From: Sphingomonas sp. S-NIH.Pt15_0812
Lineage (GTDB): Bacteria; Pseudomonadota; Alphaproteobacteria; Sphingomonadales; Sphingomonadaceae
DNA length: 64,000 bases
Reading direction: 5' to 3'
Assembly: GCF_003951315.1 (NCBI RefSeq)
Contig: NZ_QLJH01000007.1
Coordinates: 62,001-126,000, forward strand
The position numbers were made by a program, and so were the translations under genes. Positions 9,676-18,289 of the stretch are shown here, piece after piece. Each line of letters begins with the position of its first letter. Position 1 is the stretch's first letter. The notes under the pieces are model-generated. The model was not told the DNA's origin, searched no databases, and saw nothing but the letters and a program-made list of their open reading frames with translations.

Positions 9676-10115
9676 CGCCGGTCGAGATCGCCACGGACGG
9701 CGCGTGCAAGGGCAATCCCGGCCCCGGCGGCTGGGGCGCGATCATCCGATCGGGCGCGCATGAGAAGGAATTGTCGGGCGGCGAGCCGCTGACCACCAAC
9801 AACCGCATGGAGTTGATGGCGGCGATCCAGGCGCTCAACGCCCTGACCCGGCCGTGCAAGGTCACGCTGTCGACCGACAGCCGCTATGTGATGGACGGCC
9901 TGACCAAGTGGATCAAGGGCTGGCTGCGCAACGGCTGGAAGACCGCCGACAAGAAGCCGGTGAAGAATGCCGAGCTGTGGCAGGCGCTGCTCCAGGCGGC
10001 CGAGCCGCACCAGATCGAGTGGAAATGGGTGAAGGGCCATGCCGGCCACCCCGACAACGAGCGCGCCGATACGCTGGCCAGCGACGCCGCGCTGGTGGCG
10101 GGGCGGCGGGGGTAG
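9672..10115 (+). CDS. rnhA: Ribonuclease HI
   Basis: Cleaves the RNA strand of RNA-DNA hybrids in the cytosol (R-loop and primer removal). 147 residues, the usual family size. All four catalytic acids are visible: D9 ([19 protein letters not shown]), E47 (NNRMELMAA), D69 (LSTDSRYV) and D133 (NERADTLA), with H123 in the flexible loop [10 protein letters not shown]. The handle region [20 protein letters not shown] is basic and aromatic, as in the E. coli enzyme. Translation is coupled to thrB by an ATGA overlap. The 86 bp to the next gene, which is convergent, holds no convincing intrinsic terminator. Confidence 0.97.
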   Translation: MTPVEIATDGACKGNPGPGGWGAIIRSGAHEKELSGGEPLTTNNRMELMAAIQALNALTRPCKVTLSTDSRYVMDGLTKWIKGWLRNGWKTADKKPVKNAELWQALLQAAEPHQIEWKWVKGHAGHPDNERADTLASDAALVAGRRG

Positions 10116-10201
10116 GGGGCCGTTCCTCTCCGTCCGTTCCCCCGCCTTCGCTGGGGCACGGATTCAGGCGAAACGATACCCTTTCCCTCGCATGGGGCCG
10201 C

Positions 10202-11266
10202 TCAGCCGAATCGCCCCGGCGCATAGCGGCCCGGATCGACTCCGGGCAGCGCCGGCACCTCACCCAGCACCAGCGCCGCTGCCAGCGTGGCGGCGGCAGG
10301 CGCGGTCTGGATGCCGAAGCCGCCTTGCCCCGCGCACCAGAAGAACCCGGCCTCCGCCATGCCATAGACGGGCAGGCGATCGGGCGCGAAGCTGCGCAGG
10401 CCCGCCCAGCGACGCTCGACCCCGGCGACGCGCCAGTCGACCGCGCCCTCGAACCGGTCGATCGCCACCGCCACGTCCATCTCCTCCGGCGCGGCGTCGC
10501 AGGGGTCGCTCGGCACCTCGTCATGCGGCGACAGCCAGACACGGCCGCCCGGCTCCGGCTTGAAGTAGAAGCGGCCGGCGATGTCGGCGATCATCGGAAT
10601 GCCGGCCGGGGCGGGGGGATCGGTGCGGAGCTGCACCATGGTCCGGCGATAGGGGGCGATGCCGATCGGTCGCACGCCGCAGCGCGCCGCCACCACATCG
10701 GCCCAGGCACCGGCCGCATTGACCAGCACATCCGCCGCGAACCGGCCGGCCCCGGTATCGATCGTCCAGCGGCCGTCGCGCCGGGTCGCCGTTCGCAGCC
10801 CCGCATCGGTGACGATCGTCGCGCCGGCCTTGCGCGCCTGCGCCAGGCTGTGCGCATGGAAGCCGGCGACATCGATATAGGCGCAGCTCGGCTCCAGCAC
10901 GCCCAGCGTCCAGTCGGGGCGCAGGCCCGCCAGATGCGCGGCCGGATCGACCGGCGCCAGGGTCACCGCGCTGCCCGCGAAATCGGCCAGGAAGCGGTCG
11001 ATCGCCGGGGCATCCTCGGCGCGGCCGATATGGAGCGAGCCGAGCGGTTGCAGCCAGGGCGACAGCGCATCGTGCGAGGCGCTGGTCAGCGGCTGGATCA
11101 ACGGGCCGCCATAGGTTTCCGACCAGAAGGCGGCGGAGCGACCCGTCGCGTGGCGACCGGGCATGTCCTCCGCCTCCAGCAAGAGGACGCGGGCCCGGTC
11201 ACCCAGCGCGGCGGCCAGGCTGGCCCCGGCAATGCCGGCCCCGACGATCGCGATATCGTAGGTCAT
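10202..11266 (-). CDS. FAD-dependent oxidoreductase, DAO family
   Basis: A 354-residue flavoprotein of the D-amino-acid/glycine oxidase (DAO) superfamily. The Rossmann dinucleotide motif lies at the N-terminus (YDIAIVGAGIAGASLAAALG), followed by an acidic strand end LLLEAEDMPGRHATGRS, where the HATGRSAAFW segment resembles the FAD-contacting loop of DAO enzymes. The C-terminus has GQGGFGIQTAPAAATLAAAL, the second FAD-binding region. The substrate cannot be assigned; amine or amino-acid oxidation is likely. Its ATG overlaps the stop of the upstream alpha/beta hydrolase gene (11263-11266), so the two form a coupled pair. It converges on rnhA. Confidence 0.85.
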   Translation of the reverse strand: MTYDIAIVGAGIAGASLAAALGDRARVLLLEAEDMPGRHATGRSAAFWSETYGGPLIQPLTSASHDALSPWLQPLGSLHIGRAEDAPAIDRFLADFAGSAVTLAPVDPAAHLAGLRPDWTLGVLEPSCAYIDVAGFHAHSLAQARKAGATIVTDAGLRTATRRDGRWTIDTGAGRFAADVLVNAAGAWADVVAARCGVRPIGIAPYRRTMVQLRTDPPAPAGIPMIADIAGRFYFKPEPGGRVWLSPHDEVPSDPCDAAPEEMDVAVAIDRFEGAVDWRVAGVERRWAGLRSFAPDRLPVYGMAEAGFFWCAGQGGFGIQTAPAAATLAAALVLGEVPALPGVDPGRYAPGRFG

Positions 11267-12198
11267 GGTGCGTGCGAATCGAGGAAGGCGTCGATCGCCG
11301 CAAGGGCCTTGTCGCGCACCTGTGGCAATTCGCGCAGGATCTCATGCGCCGATTCCGGCCCGAAGCGCAGCAGCTCGGCGGCCCGCATCCGGTTCGCGAC
11401 TCGAACCGCCGCGCGCGAGTCGACCAGTCGATCGTCATCGGCGAGCACGAACTGCACGGGCGTGCGCAGCTGATCCAGCCGGGGATCGGCACGGAGCGCG
11501 GCGGTCTGGGCGAAGGCCTGCGCTACCCATTGCCAGCTCGGCGAGCCGAGGCAGAGGTCGGGATGCGCGGCGCGCCAGGCCTGTTGCGCCTCGAACCGGG
11601 TCAGGTCGTGGGTCAGCCGCATCTGCCGGGCGCGGGCGGCGCGCTCGCCCTCCAGCCGCCGCCACGCCGCGCGCGCCGGATCGCCGCGCCCGACCTGCCA
11701 GCGGGCCAGCAGACCGCCCAACCGGCCCCCGACCGGCGATCGCAGCGCCAGCATCGGCGCGACCAGCACCAGCGCGGCCGGGTCGATCCGCCCCTCGACC
11801 AGCGCGCGCAGCGAGAGGAAGCCGCCCATCGAATGCGCGACCAGCACATGCGGACCGTCGCCCCGCCGCCAGTCGCGCCAGAAGGCGGCGAGGTCGTCGA
11901 CCAGCAGGCCGAAATCCTCGACATGGCCGACATCGCCCGCCGCCAGCCGGCCCGATCCGCCCTGTCCGCGCCAGTCGAAGGCGGTCACGTCCCAGCCCTG
12001 GGCGTGGAAATGGTCGAGCGTGTGGCGATATTTCTCGATCATGTCGGCACGACCGGTCTGGAACAGCAGCCGGCCACGCCCCGTACCCCGGCGGTCGTAG
12101 CGGCGGTGCGGCCAGCCGTCCGGCGCGGTCCAGACGGAGAGGCGGCCGGGATCGGTGGCGGCGGTGGCCGGGGGTGGTGAGTCGGGCAGGCTGGTCAC
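11263..12198 (-). CDS. Alpha/beta hydrolase, lysophospholipase-like
   Basis: A 311-residue serine hydrolase of the Hydrolase_4 / monoglyceride lipase (PldB-like) type. The nucleophile elbow is VLVAHSMGGFLS (Ser near residue 125), the strand-loop WDVTAFDWRGQGGSGR precedes it as in this family, and VQFVLADDDRLVD (Asp) and the late SAHEILRE (His) complete the triad. No signal peptide is visible, so it is probably cytosolic or membrane-associated. The start is GTG 12198. Translation is coupled to the downstream oxidoreductase. It is divergent from cpaA with only about 50 bp between, so both promoters must lie in or near that gap. Confidence 0.85.
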   Translation of the reverse strand: MTSLPDSPPPATAATDPGRLSVWTAPDGWPHRRYDRRGTGRGRLLFQTGRADMIEKYRHTLDHFHAQGWDVTAFDWRGQGGSGRLAAGDVGHVEDFGLLVDDLAAFWRDWRRGDGPHVLVAHSMGGFLSLRALVEGRIDPAALVLVAPMLALRSPVGGRLGGLLARWQVGRGDPARAAWRRLEGERAARARQMRLTHDLTRFEAQQAWRAAHPDLCLGSPSWQWVAQAFAQTAALRADPRLDQLRTPVQFVLADDDRLVDSRAAVRVANRMRAAELLRFGPESAHEILRELPQVRDKALAAIDAFLDSHAP

Positions 12199-12246
12199 CC
12201 GTGCAGTTACGAAATCCTAAACCCTTCCGTCTACAGCCCGTCAACC

Positions 12247-12741
12247 ATGAGCGGGGTGGGGATGATGGGAATGGGCGAGCGGATCGGCCTGGTGATCCTG
12301 CTGGGGGCGCTGCTGCTGGCGGCGGGCATCCAGGATGCGCGGACGCGGGAGATCGCCAACCGGATCTGCATCGCCATCGCCCTGCTCGCGCCGCTCTGGT
12401 GGTGGGCGAACGGGATCGCGCCATGGCCGGGCATGGTGGTCCAGGTCGCGCTGGCGGTCGGGGCATTCCTGCTCTTCGCCCAGGCCTTCCGCTTCGGGAT
12501 GATGGGCGGCGGCGACGTCAAGCTGATCGCGGCGCTGGCCCTGTGGCTGCCGCTCGACCGGTTCCTGTCGATGCTGATCGTGATGTCGCTGGCGGGCGGT
12601 GCGGTGACGCTGGCGATGCTGATCGAACATCGGATCAAGGGGGGTGGCGACCGGCGCGGGATCGAGGTGCCCTATGGCGTGGCGATCGCGATCGCGGGCC
12701 TGATCGCTATTCGCGAACCGATCCTTAACCAATTGAGCTGA
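12247..12741 (+). CDS. cpaA: Prepilin peptidase CpaA (A24 family)
   Basis: Inner-membrane aspartyl peptidase that removes the leader from Flp-type prepilins. 164 residues and about five membrane segments, the short CpaA/TadV form without the methylase domain of PilD. The two catalytic aspartates lie in IQDARTREIANR and GMMGGGDVKLIAA (the GxGD motif). The start is uncertain: ATG 12247 lacks a clear ribosome binding site, whereas ATG 12265 or 12271 follow the purine run GGGGTGGGG. It is the first gene of the cpa/tad cluster; cpaB starts 54 bp further on. The substrate pilin is not in the window. Confidence 0.92.
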   Translation: MSGVGMMGMGERIGLVILLGALLLAAGIQDARTREIANRICIAIALLAPLWWWANGIAPWPGMVVQVALAVGAFLLFAQAFRFGMMGGGDVKLIAALALWLPLDRFLSMLIVMSLAGGAVTLAMLIEHRIKGGGDRRGIEVPYGVAIAIAGLIAIREPILNQLS

Positions 12742-12795
12742 TGCTTAACCGTCGAACAACCGGACGTTTTTCGGGAAGGCGCGAGACGCAGGACC

Positions 12796-13848
12796 ATGGA
12801 TAGTCGCAAGCTGATATTGTTGGTGGGGGCGCTGGTCGTCGCCGGCATCACCGCCTTCCTGGCGCGGTCGCTGATCGCGGGCAGCGCCGCGCCGCAGGCG
12901 GCGGCGATGGGACAGGTCGCGGCCGCGCCGGTGGTCGACGGGCCGGAGGTGCTGGTCGCCACGCGCGCGCTGCCAGTCGGCACGATCCTGGATGCCAGCG
13001 CGCTGAAGTTTCAGCCCTGGCCCAAGGAGCTGGTCGACGGCGCCTATTACCTGCGGACCAAGACCGACCTGAAGGCGCTGCAGGGCACGGTGGTGCGCAA
13101 CGCCATCACCGCCGGCCAGCCGGTGACCCAGGGCGCGCTGGTCAAGCCGGGGGATCGCGGCTTCCTGGCGGCGGCGCTGGGGCCGGGGATGCGGGCGGTG
13201 ACGGTGCCGGTGTCGGCCCAGTCGGCGGTGGCGGGGTTCATCTTCCCCGGCGACCGGATCGACCTGATGCTGACCCAGTCGGTGCCGGGTGGTGGCGACG
13301 GCCCGCCACTCAAGGTGTCGGAGACGATCGTGCGCAACCTGCGCGTGCTCGCCACCGACCAGCGCACCGACAATACGGTGGGCGAGGACGGCAAGACCGA
13401 GGTCCGCACCTTCTCGACCGTGACGGTCGAGGCGACGCCGAAGATCGCCGAGGGCATCGCGGTGGCGCAGACGGTGGGCGCATTGTCGCTGTCGCTGCGG
13501 CCGCTGGCGGATACGCCGGGCGAGCTGGAGGAGGCGATCGCCTCCGGCTCGGCCAAGACGTCGGACGATCCGCATCTGGAAAAGGCGATGCTAATGCGCC
13601 TCGCCAGCCAGCCGCAGGTCGGCGACTCGACCTTCAGCAGCGGCGCGGACATCTCGCGCTTCCAGCGGCGCAGCGTGCCCGGCAAGGCGGCCGGCGGCGA
13701 CGCCATGGGCGGCATGGGGCCGGGCGGGTCGTCGGCGCCCGCCGCGCCGCAGGGCAGCAATTATCCGGGGGCCGCATCGACGGCAGGACCGGTGGTGCGG
13801 ATCGCGCGCGGCAATGCCGTGACCGCCGTTCCGGTCGGGGGAAAGTAG
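12796..13848 (+). CDS. cpaB: Flp pilus assembly protein CpaB (RcpC)
   Basis: A 350-residue pilus assembly factor. The N-terminal membrane segment (KLILLVGALVVAGITAFLA) anchors it; the SAF domain follows at about 50-110 (VLVATRALPVGTILDASAL, VVRNAITAGQPVTQGALV), and an RcpC/CpaB domain follows at about 125-220 (MRAVTVPVSAQSAVAGFIFPGDRIDLML). The C-terminal ~80 residues are Gly/Ala/Pro-rich and probably disordered. It works in the periplasm with the secretin CpaC. A ribosome binding site (AGGA) precedes ATG 12796, and cpaC follows after one base, so expression is tightly linked. Confidence 0.93.
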   Translation: MDSRKLILLVGALVVAGITAFLARSLIAGSAAPQAAAMGQVAAAPVVDGPEVLVATRALPVGTILDASALKFQPWPKELVDGAYYLRTKTDLKALQGTVVRNAITAGQPVTQGALVKPGDRGFLAAALGPGMRAVTVPVSAQSAVAGFIFPGDRIDLMLTQSVPGGGDGPPLKVSETIVRNLRVLATDQRTDNTVGEDGKTEVRTFSTVTVEATPKIAEGIAVAQTVGALSLSLRPLADTPGELEEAIASGSAKTSDDPHLEKAMLMRLASQPQVGDSTFSSGADISRFQRRSVPGKAAGGDAMGGMGPGGSSAPAAPQGSNYPGAASTAGPVVRIARGNAVTAVPVGGK

Positions 13849-13849
13849 G

Positions 13850-15376
13850 ATGACGCGTTCGATGCTGTGGAAGGCCGGGGCCGCCGGCCTGGCGCTGACG
13901 CTCGGCCTGGGTGGCATGCCGCTGGCGGCGCAGAATGGCGCGGCGGTGTCCGCTCCGGGCGGGGTGGTGCAGGTCAATACCGGGCGCGGCCGGCTGGTCA
14001 CGCTGTCGCGGCCGATGAGCGACCTGTTCGTCGCGGACGATTCGGTCGCCGACGTCCAGGTCCGCTCGCCGACCCAGCTCTATATCTTCGGCAAAAAGCC
14101 CGGCGAGACGACCATCTCCGCCACGGCGCGCGGCGGCGGCGTGGTCTATGCCTCCACGGTCCGGGTCGGCAACAATTTCGACTCGATCGGCGCGATGCTG
14201 GCGCTGGCCATGCCCGAGGCGAAGATCGTCGCGACGCCGATGAACGGGCTGGTGCTGCTGACCGGCACCGTGCCCGCACCCGCCGACGCGGCGGAGGCGG
14301 AGCGGCTGGTCCAGGCCTATGTCGGCGATGCCACCAAGGTGCTGTCGCGGCTGCGCAGCGCCATGCCGCTCCAGGTCAACCTGCAGGTGCGGATCGCCGA
14401 GGTGAACCGCAACTTCATCAAGAGTATCGGCAACAACATCACCAGCCGGGCCAATAACAACAACGGCTTCAAATTTTCGATCGGCAGCGGCCGTCAGGGA
14501 ACGATCACGACGGTTCCCGGCACCCCGACGAACACAGGGCCGGTCGATGCCAATGGCGCGCGCCCCGGCTCCACGCTGTTCGGCCTCCCGGCCACGGCCC
14601 CCTCGGGCAGCACGCTCAACATGTTCGGGCATTTGCTGGGCCTGGACGTGATCAGCGCGCTCGACCTGGGTGAGACGGTCGGGCAGGTGACGACGCTCGC
14701 CAATCCGAACCTGACCGCCATTTCCGGCGAGACGGGCACGTTCCTCGCCGGCGGCGAGGTGCCGATCCCGATCGCACAAGGATTCGGCACGGTGTCGGTC
14801 GAGTTCAAGCAATATGGCGTCAGCCTGTCCTATACGCCGATCGTGCTGGCGGACGGTCGCATCTCGCTGCGCGTCCGGCCGGAAGTGTCGCAGCTCGATT
14901 ATTCGAACGCCGTCACGCTCAACGGCACGCGGGTGCCGGGCATCACCACCCGGCGGACCGAGACCACGGTCGAGCTCGGGTCCGGGCAGAGCATGATGAT
15001 CAGCGGCCTGCTGTCGAACATCCACAACAACAGCTACGACAAGACGCCGGGCCTGGGCGACGTACCGATCCTGGGGGCGCTGCTGCGCTCCAACCAGTTC
15101 CAGCGCAATGAGAGCGAGCTGGTGATCGTCATCACCCCCTATCTGGTGAAGCCGGTCGACAATCTGAACCAGATCACGCTGCCGACCGATGGCTATCGCG
15201 CGCCGACCGACGTGCAGCGCGTGCTGCTCGGCGACCTGGCGGCTGCGTCGAAGGAGCCGCAGCGCCGCCCGGTGCCGACCAACGGCCCGGCCGCCATCAT
15301 ACCCGCAACGCAGACGACGCTGTCGCCCGCCCGCCCCCAGGCGAACGCCGTGCCGACCGCCGGCTCCCCCCGTTGA
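13850..15376 (+). CDS. cpaC: Flp pilus secretin CpaC (RcpA)
   Basis: Outer-membrane secretin through which the Flp pilus leaves the cell, 508 residues. A signal peptide is visible (GAAGLALTLGLGGMPLAAQ). The N-terminal pilus/BON-type domains run at about 40-165 (VTLSRPMSDLFVADDSVADV; LVLLTGTVPAPADAAEAERL). The secretin core runs at about 170-430, with the family signature VPILGALLRSNQFQRNESEL followed by VIVITPYLVKP. The C-terminal ~70 residues are Pro/Ala/Thr-rich and probably disordered, perhaps contacting the lipoprotein CpaD encoded next. Gene order cpaB-cpaC-cpaD-cpaE is standard for alphaproteobacterial cpa clusters. Confidence 0.95.
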   Translation: MTRSMLWKAGAAGLALTLGLGGMPLAAQNGAAVSAPGGVVQVNTGRGRLVTLSRPMSDLFVADDSVADVQVRSPTQLYIFGKKPGETTISATARGGGVVYASTVRVGNNFDSIGAMLALAMPEAKIVATPMNGLVLLTGTVPAPADAAEAERLVQAYVGDATKVLSRLRSAMPLQVNLQVRIAEVNRNFIKSIGNNITSRANNNNGFKFSIGSGRQGTITTVPGTPTNTGPVDANGARPGSTLFGLPATAPSGSTLNMFGHLLGLDVISALDLGETVGQVTTLANPNLTAISGETGTFLAGGEVPIPIAQGFGTVSVEFKQYGVSLSYTPIVLADGRISLRVRPEVSQLDYSNAVTLNGTRVPGITTRRTETTVELGSGQSMMISGLLSNIHNNSYDKTPGLGDVPILGALLRSNQFQRNESELVIVITPYLVKPVDNLNQITLPTDGYRAPTDVQRVLLGDLAAASKEPQRRPVPTNGPAAIIPATQTTLSPARPQANAVPTAGSPR

Positions 15377-15393
15377 TGCCCGGAGATGCGTCG

Positions 15394-16032
15394 ATGACTT
15401 CGCGTTTGTCCCTCGCCGCCCTGTTCCTCCCGCTGGTCGCGCTTGCCGGATGCGGCGGGACGCAGAACCGGGGCGTGGAATCGGTCCACCAGCCGGTGGT
15501 GTCGCACACCGACCTGCCGATCGAGCTGGCGACCCGCTATGGCGACCTGCCGCCCGTCGAACGCGGTCGGCTGGCCGGTTGGCTGACGGCGCTGAAGCTG
15601 GGCTATGGCGACCGCGTGTGGGTCGAGGGGGCGGAGGGTGAGGCGCCCGCGATCCGCGAGGCGGTCAGCGAGGTCGTCGGCGGGTTCGGCCTGTTGCTCG
15701 CCGAGCGACCGGTGATGGGCACCCCCGTGCCGGCTGGCATGGTGCGGGTCGTGGTCAGCCGTGCGCAGGCCAGCGTGCCGGGCTGTCCGGACTGGTCGCG
15801 CAACGGCAGCATCAATTTCGACCAGCATACGTCGTCGGATTACGGCTGTTCGGTGAACAGCAATCTCGCCGCGATGATCGCCGACCCGCGCGACCTGGTC
15901 CAGGGCAAGGCCGGTGACGGCCTGACCGATCCGGTGCGCGCCGCCAAGCCGGTCGCCGAGTATCGCAAGGCCGGGCTGACCGGCGGCGGCGGCGCGACGG
16001 TCAAGACGGAAAGCGCCAAGGGAGGCAATTGA
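15394..16032 (+). CDS. cpaD: Pilus assembly lipoprotein CpaD
   Basis: A 212-residue outer-membrane lipoprotein that assists secretin assembly in Flp/Tad pili. The signal SLAALFLPLVALAGC gives a lipobox with Cys at about residue 22. The family domain (CpaD) covers most of the rest, with the diagnostic C-terminal segment CPDWSRNGSINFDQHTSSDY followed by GCSVNSNLAAMIADPRDLVQ. I chose ATG 15394, which follows CCCGGAGATGCGTCG (GGAG at good spacing), over the in-frame ATG/GTG codons near 15373 that would overlap cpaC. The stop is followed by one base and then the cpaE ATG. Confidence 0.92.
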   Translation: MTSRLSLAALFLPLVALAGCGGTQNRGVESVHQPVVSHTDLPIELATRYGDLPPVERGRLAGWLTALKLGYGDRVWVEGAEGEAPAIREAVSEVVGGFGLLLAERPVMGTPVPAGMVRVVVSRAQASVPGCPDWSRNGSINFDQHTSSDYGCSVNSNLAAMIADPRDLVQGKAGDGLTDPVRAAKPVAEYRKAGLTGGGGATVKTESAKGGN

Positions 16033-16033
16033 G

Positions 16034-17311
16034 ATGAACGCGCCCTGGAAGCCCGGGACGATCGGCGCCCGCGATCCCTTCTCCTGCTTCGTCGGCGACG
16101 AGGCGACCGCCGATGTCGTGCGCATCGTGGCTGGCGAGATGGGCTGGTCGCCCGACAAGGTGTTCGGCGGCGGCCTGCGCGCGGCGATCCAGTCGCTGGC
16201 GGTCAGCGCCAGTCCGCAGGTCCTGCTGGTCGACCTGACCGGATCGGGCGATCCGCTGAACGACATCAACGGCCTGGCCGAAGTGTGCGAGCCCGGCACG
16301 GTGGTGATCGCGCTGGGGCAGGTGAACGATGTGCGGCTGTATCGTGGCCTGCTGGCCAGCGGCATCCACGATTATCTGCTCAAGCCGCTGCATCCAGAGA
16401 TGCTTCGCGACGCGCTTGCCCAGACGCTGGCGATGCTGAACGCGCCCAAGGCGAGCGACGGTGCGGTCGAGCGGCCGCATTGCGCGGTGGCGGTGATCGG
16501 CGCGCGGGGCGGGGTCGGCGCATCGACCGTCGCGGCCTCGCTGGCATGGCTGATGGCGGAACAGGCGGGGCGCAGCACGGCGCTGCTCGACCTGGACGTG
16601 CATTTCGGCACGGGCGCGCTGGCGCTCGACCTGGAGCCGGGGCGCGGGCTGACCGATGCGATGGAGAATCCCAGCCGCATCGACGGGCTGTTCATCGAGC
16701 GGGCGATGGTGCGCGCCTCGGAAAAGCTGGCGGTGCTGTCCGCCGAAGCGCCGATCAACGCGCCGCCCGCCACGGACGGCACCGTCTTCCGCCAGTTGCA
16801 GGAGGAGATGCGCGCCGCGTTCGAGACGACGGTGGTCGACCTGCCGCGTGCGATGCTGGTGCAGTATCCGACCCTGATGGCCGATGTGCCGATCGCGGTG
16901 ATCGTCACCGAACTGACGCTGGCGGCGGCGCGCGATACGATCCGGCTGCTGTCCTGGCTGAAGACCCATGCGCCGCAGACCCAGGTCCATCTGCTCTGCA
17001 ACCGCATGATCGCGAACGGTCAGCCCGAGATCGCGCGCAAGGATTTCGAGGGCTCGATCGAACGCAAGCTCGACCATGTCCTGCCCTATGACCAGAAGCT
17101 GGTCGCGCAGGCGGCGAAGCTCGGCAAGCCGATCGCCGAGGTCGGCAAGGGCGGCAAGACGGTGGCGCCGCTCGGCGACCTGATGACCGCGATCCTGACC
17201 ACGGTCGATGGCGAGGCGGCGGGGGTCGGGCTGAAGCGGGCAGGCGGATCGGGATCGCTGATCGGCAAGCTCGGCGCGCTGGTCGCCAAGCGGCCGGCGA
17301 AGAAGGCCTGA
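16034..17311 (+). CDS. cpaE: Pilus localisation ATPase-like protein CpaE (TadZ)
   Basis: A MinD/ParA-like protein (425 residues) that positions the Tad apparatus at the pole or membrane. Residues ~15-135 form an atypical receiver-like domain (VLLVDLTGSGDPLNDING; LASGIHDYLLKPLHPEML). The MinD-like domain starts at ~150 with a deviant P-loop AVIGARGGVGASTVAASLAW: the usual second lysine is Ala and the signature lysine position is Arg, a form I know from CpaE proteins. LDLDVHFGTGALALDLEPG is the switch-I-like segment. In most clusters cpaF follows immediately, but here the next gene, six bases on, is tadB. Confidence 0.92.
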   Translation: MNAPWKPGTIGARDPFSCFVGDEATADVVRIVAGEMGWSPDKVFGGGLRAAIQSLAVSASPQVLLVDLTGSGDPLNDINGLAEVCEPGTVVIALGQVNDVRLYRGLLASGIHDYLLKPLHPEMLRDALAQTLAMLNAPKASDGAVERPHCAVAVIGARGGVGASTVAASLAWLMAEQAGRSTALLDLDVHFGTGALALDLEPGRGLTDAMENPSRIDGLFIERAMVRASEKLAVLSAEAPINAPPATDGTVFRQLQEEMRAAFETTVVDLPRAMLVQYPTLMADVPIAVIVTELTLAAARDTIRLLSWLKTHAPQTQVHLLCNRMIANGQPEIARKDFEGSIERKLDHVLPYDQKLVAQAAKLGKPIAEVGKGGKTVAPLGDLMTAILTTVDGEAAGVGLKRAGGSGSLIGKLGALVAKRPAKKA

Positions 17312-17316
17312 ACACG

Positions 17317-18282
17317 ATGCTGCCGCTGATCCTGATCGCCGGTGGCGCGGGGCTGGTGCTGGCGATGCTGGTGCTCGCCTTTTCCGGGCCGTCGGCCTCG
17401 CGCGCGCAGACGCGGCGGATCGCGGCGCTGCGCGAGCGGCACGGGCGGGGGGACGTCGTCGTCGATGCACAGACTCGCGGCATCGCCGCCGTGCGCGACA
17501 CGCGGATGGACGTGGCGGTCGGGCGGCTGCTGCCCAATCGGGCACTGCTCGCCAAGCGGCTGGCGATGACGGGCAAGGACTGGACGGTCGGGCAATATGG
17601 CCTGGCGACGGCCGGCCTGGGATTGCTGACGCTGCTCCTGCTCCTGATGAAGGGCGCGCCGCTGCTGTTGACGCTGTTCGCGATGATGGTGGTGGGCGGC
17701 GGCGTGCCGCATTTCGTCGTCGGGCGCGTGATTTCGCGGCGCGTCGCGAAGTTCACGCTGCGCTTTCCCGATGCGATCGACCTGCTGGTGCGCGGCCTGC
17801 GCTCGGGCCTGCCGATCAGCGAGACGATGGGCGTGGTCGGTGCCGAGGTCGAGGGGCCGGTGGGCGAGGAGTTCCGCGCCGTGTCCGACAAGATGAAGAT
17901 CGGCCGGTCGATGGACGCGGCGTTGCAGGAGACGGCGGACCGGCTTGGCACGCCGGAATTCCAGTTCTTCGTCATCACCATCGCCATCCAGCGCGAGACG
18001 GGCGGCAATCTGGCCGAGACGCTCGCCAATCTCGCCGACGTGCTGCGCAAGCGTGGGCAGATGAAGCTGAAGATCCGCGCCATGTCGTCGGAATCCAAGG
18101 CGTCGGCCTATATCGTCGGCGCGCTGCCTTTCATCGTGTTCACGCTCATCTCGATCATCAACCACGAATATATGGCGAACTTCTTCACCGACGAACGGCT
18201 GATGGTGGTCGGCATGGGCGGCCTGCTGTGGATGGGCATCGGCGGCTTCATCATGGCCAAGATGGTCAGTTTCGAGATTTGA
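17317..18282 (+). CDS. tadB: Tad pilus inner-membrane platform protein TadB (T2SSF fold)
   Basis: A 321-residue inner-membrane platform protein of the type II secretion F family. One N-terminal membrane segment (LPLILIAGGAGLVLAMLVLA), a pair in the middle (QYGLATAGLGLLTLLLLLM and LLTLFAMMVVGGGVPHFVV) and two at the C-terminus surround a cytosolic T2SSF domain at about 155-285. Typical text is LRFPDAIDLLVRGLRSGLPI and VITIAIQRETGGNLAETLAN. TadB and TadC form the platform driven by the CpaF/TadA motor. It directly follows cpaE and precedes tadC by 7 bp. No ATPase gene lies between cpaE and tadB, which is unusual. Confidence 0.93.
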   Translation: MLPLILIAGGAGLVLAMLVLAFSGPSASRAQTRRIAALRERHGRGDVVVDAQTRGIAAVRDTRMDVAVGRLLPNRALLAKRLAMTGKDWTVGQYGLATAGLGLLTLLLLLMKGAPLLLTLFAMMVVGGGVPHFVVGRVISRRVAKFTLRFPDAIDLLVRGLRSGLPISETMGVVGAEVEGPVGEEFRAVSDKMKIGRSMDAALQETADRLGTPEFQFFVITIAIQRETGGNLAETLANLADVLRKRGQMKLKIRAMSSESKASAYIVGALPFIVFTLISIINHEYMANFFTDERLMVVGMGGLLWMGIGGFIMAKMVSFEI

Positions 18283-18289
18283 GGGGCGG

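Noticed and set aside
17312..17316. A hidden cpaF gene between cpaE and tadB
   Set aside because: Only five bases separate the two, and no frame in the cluster contains a GGTGSGKTT-type P-loop with a VirB11-like domain.
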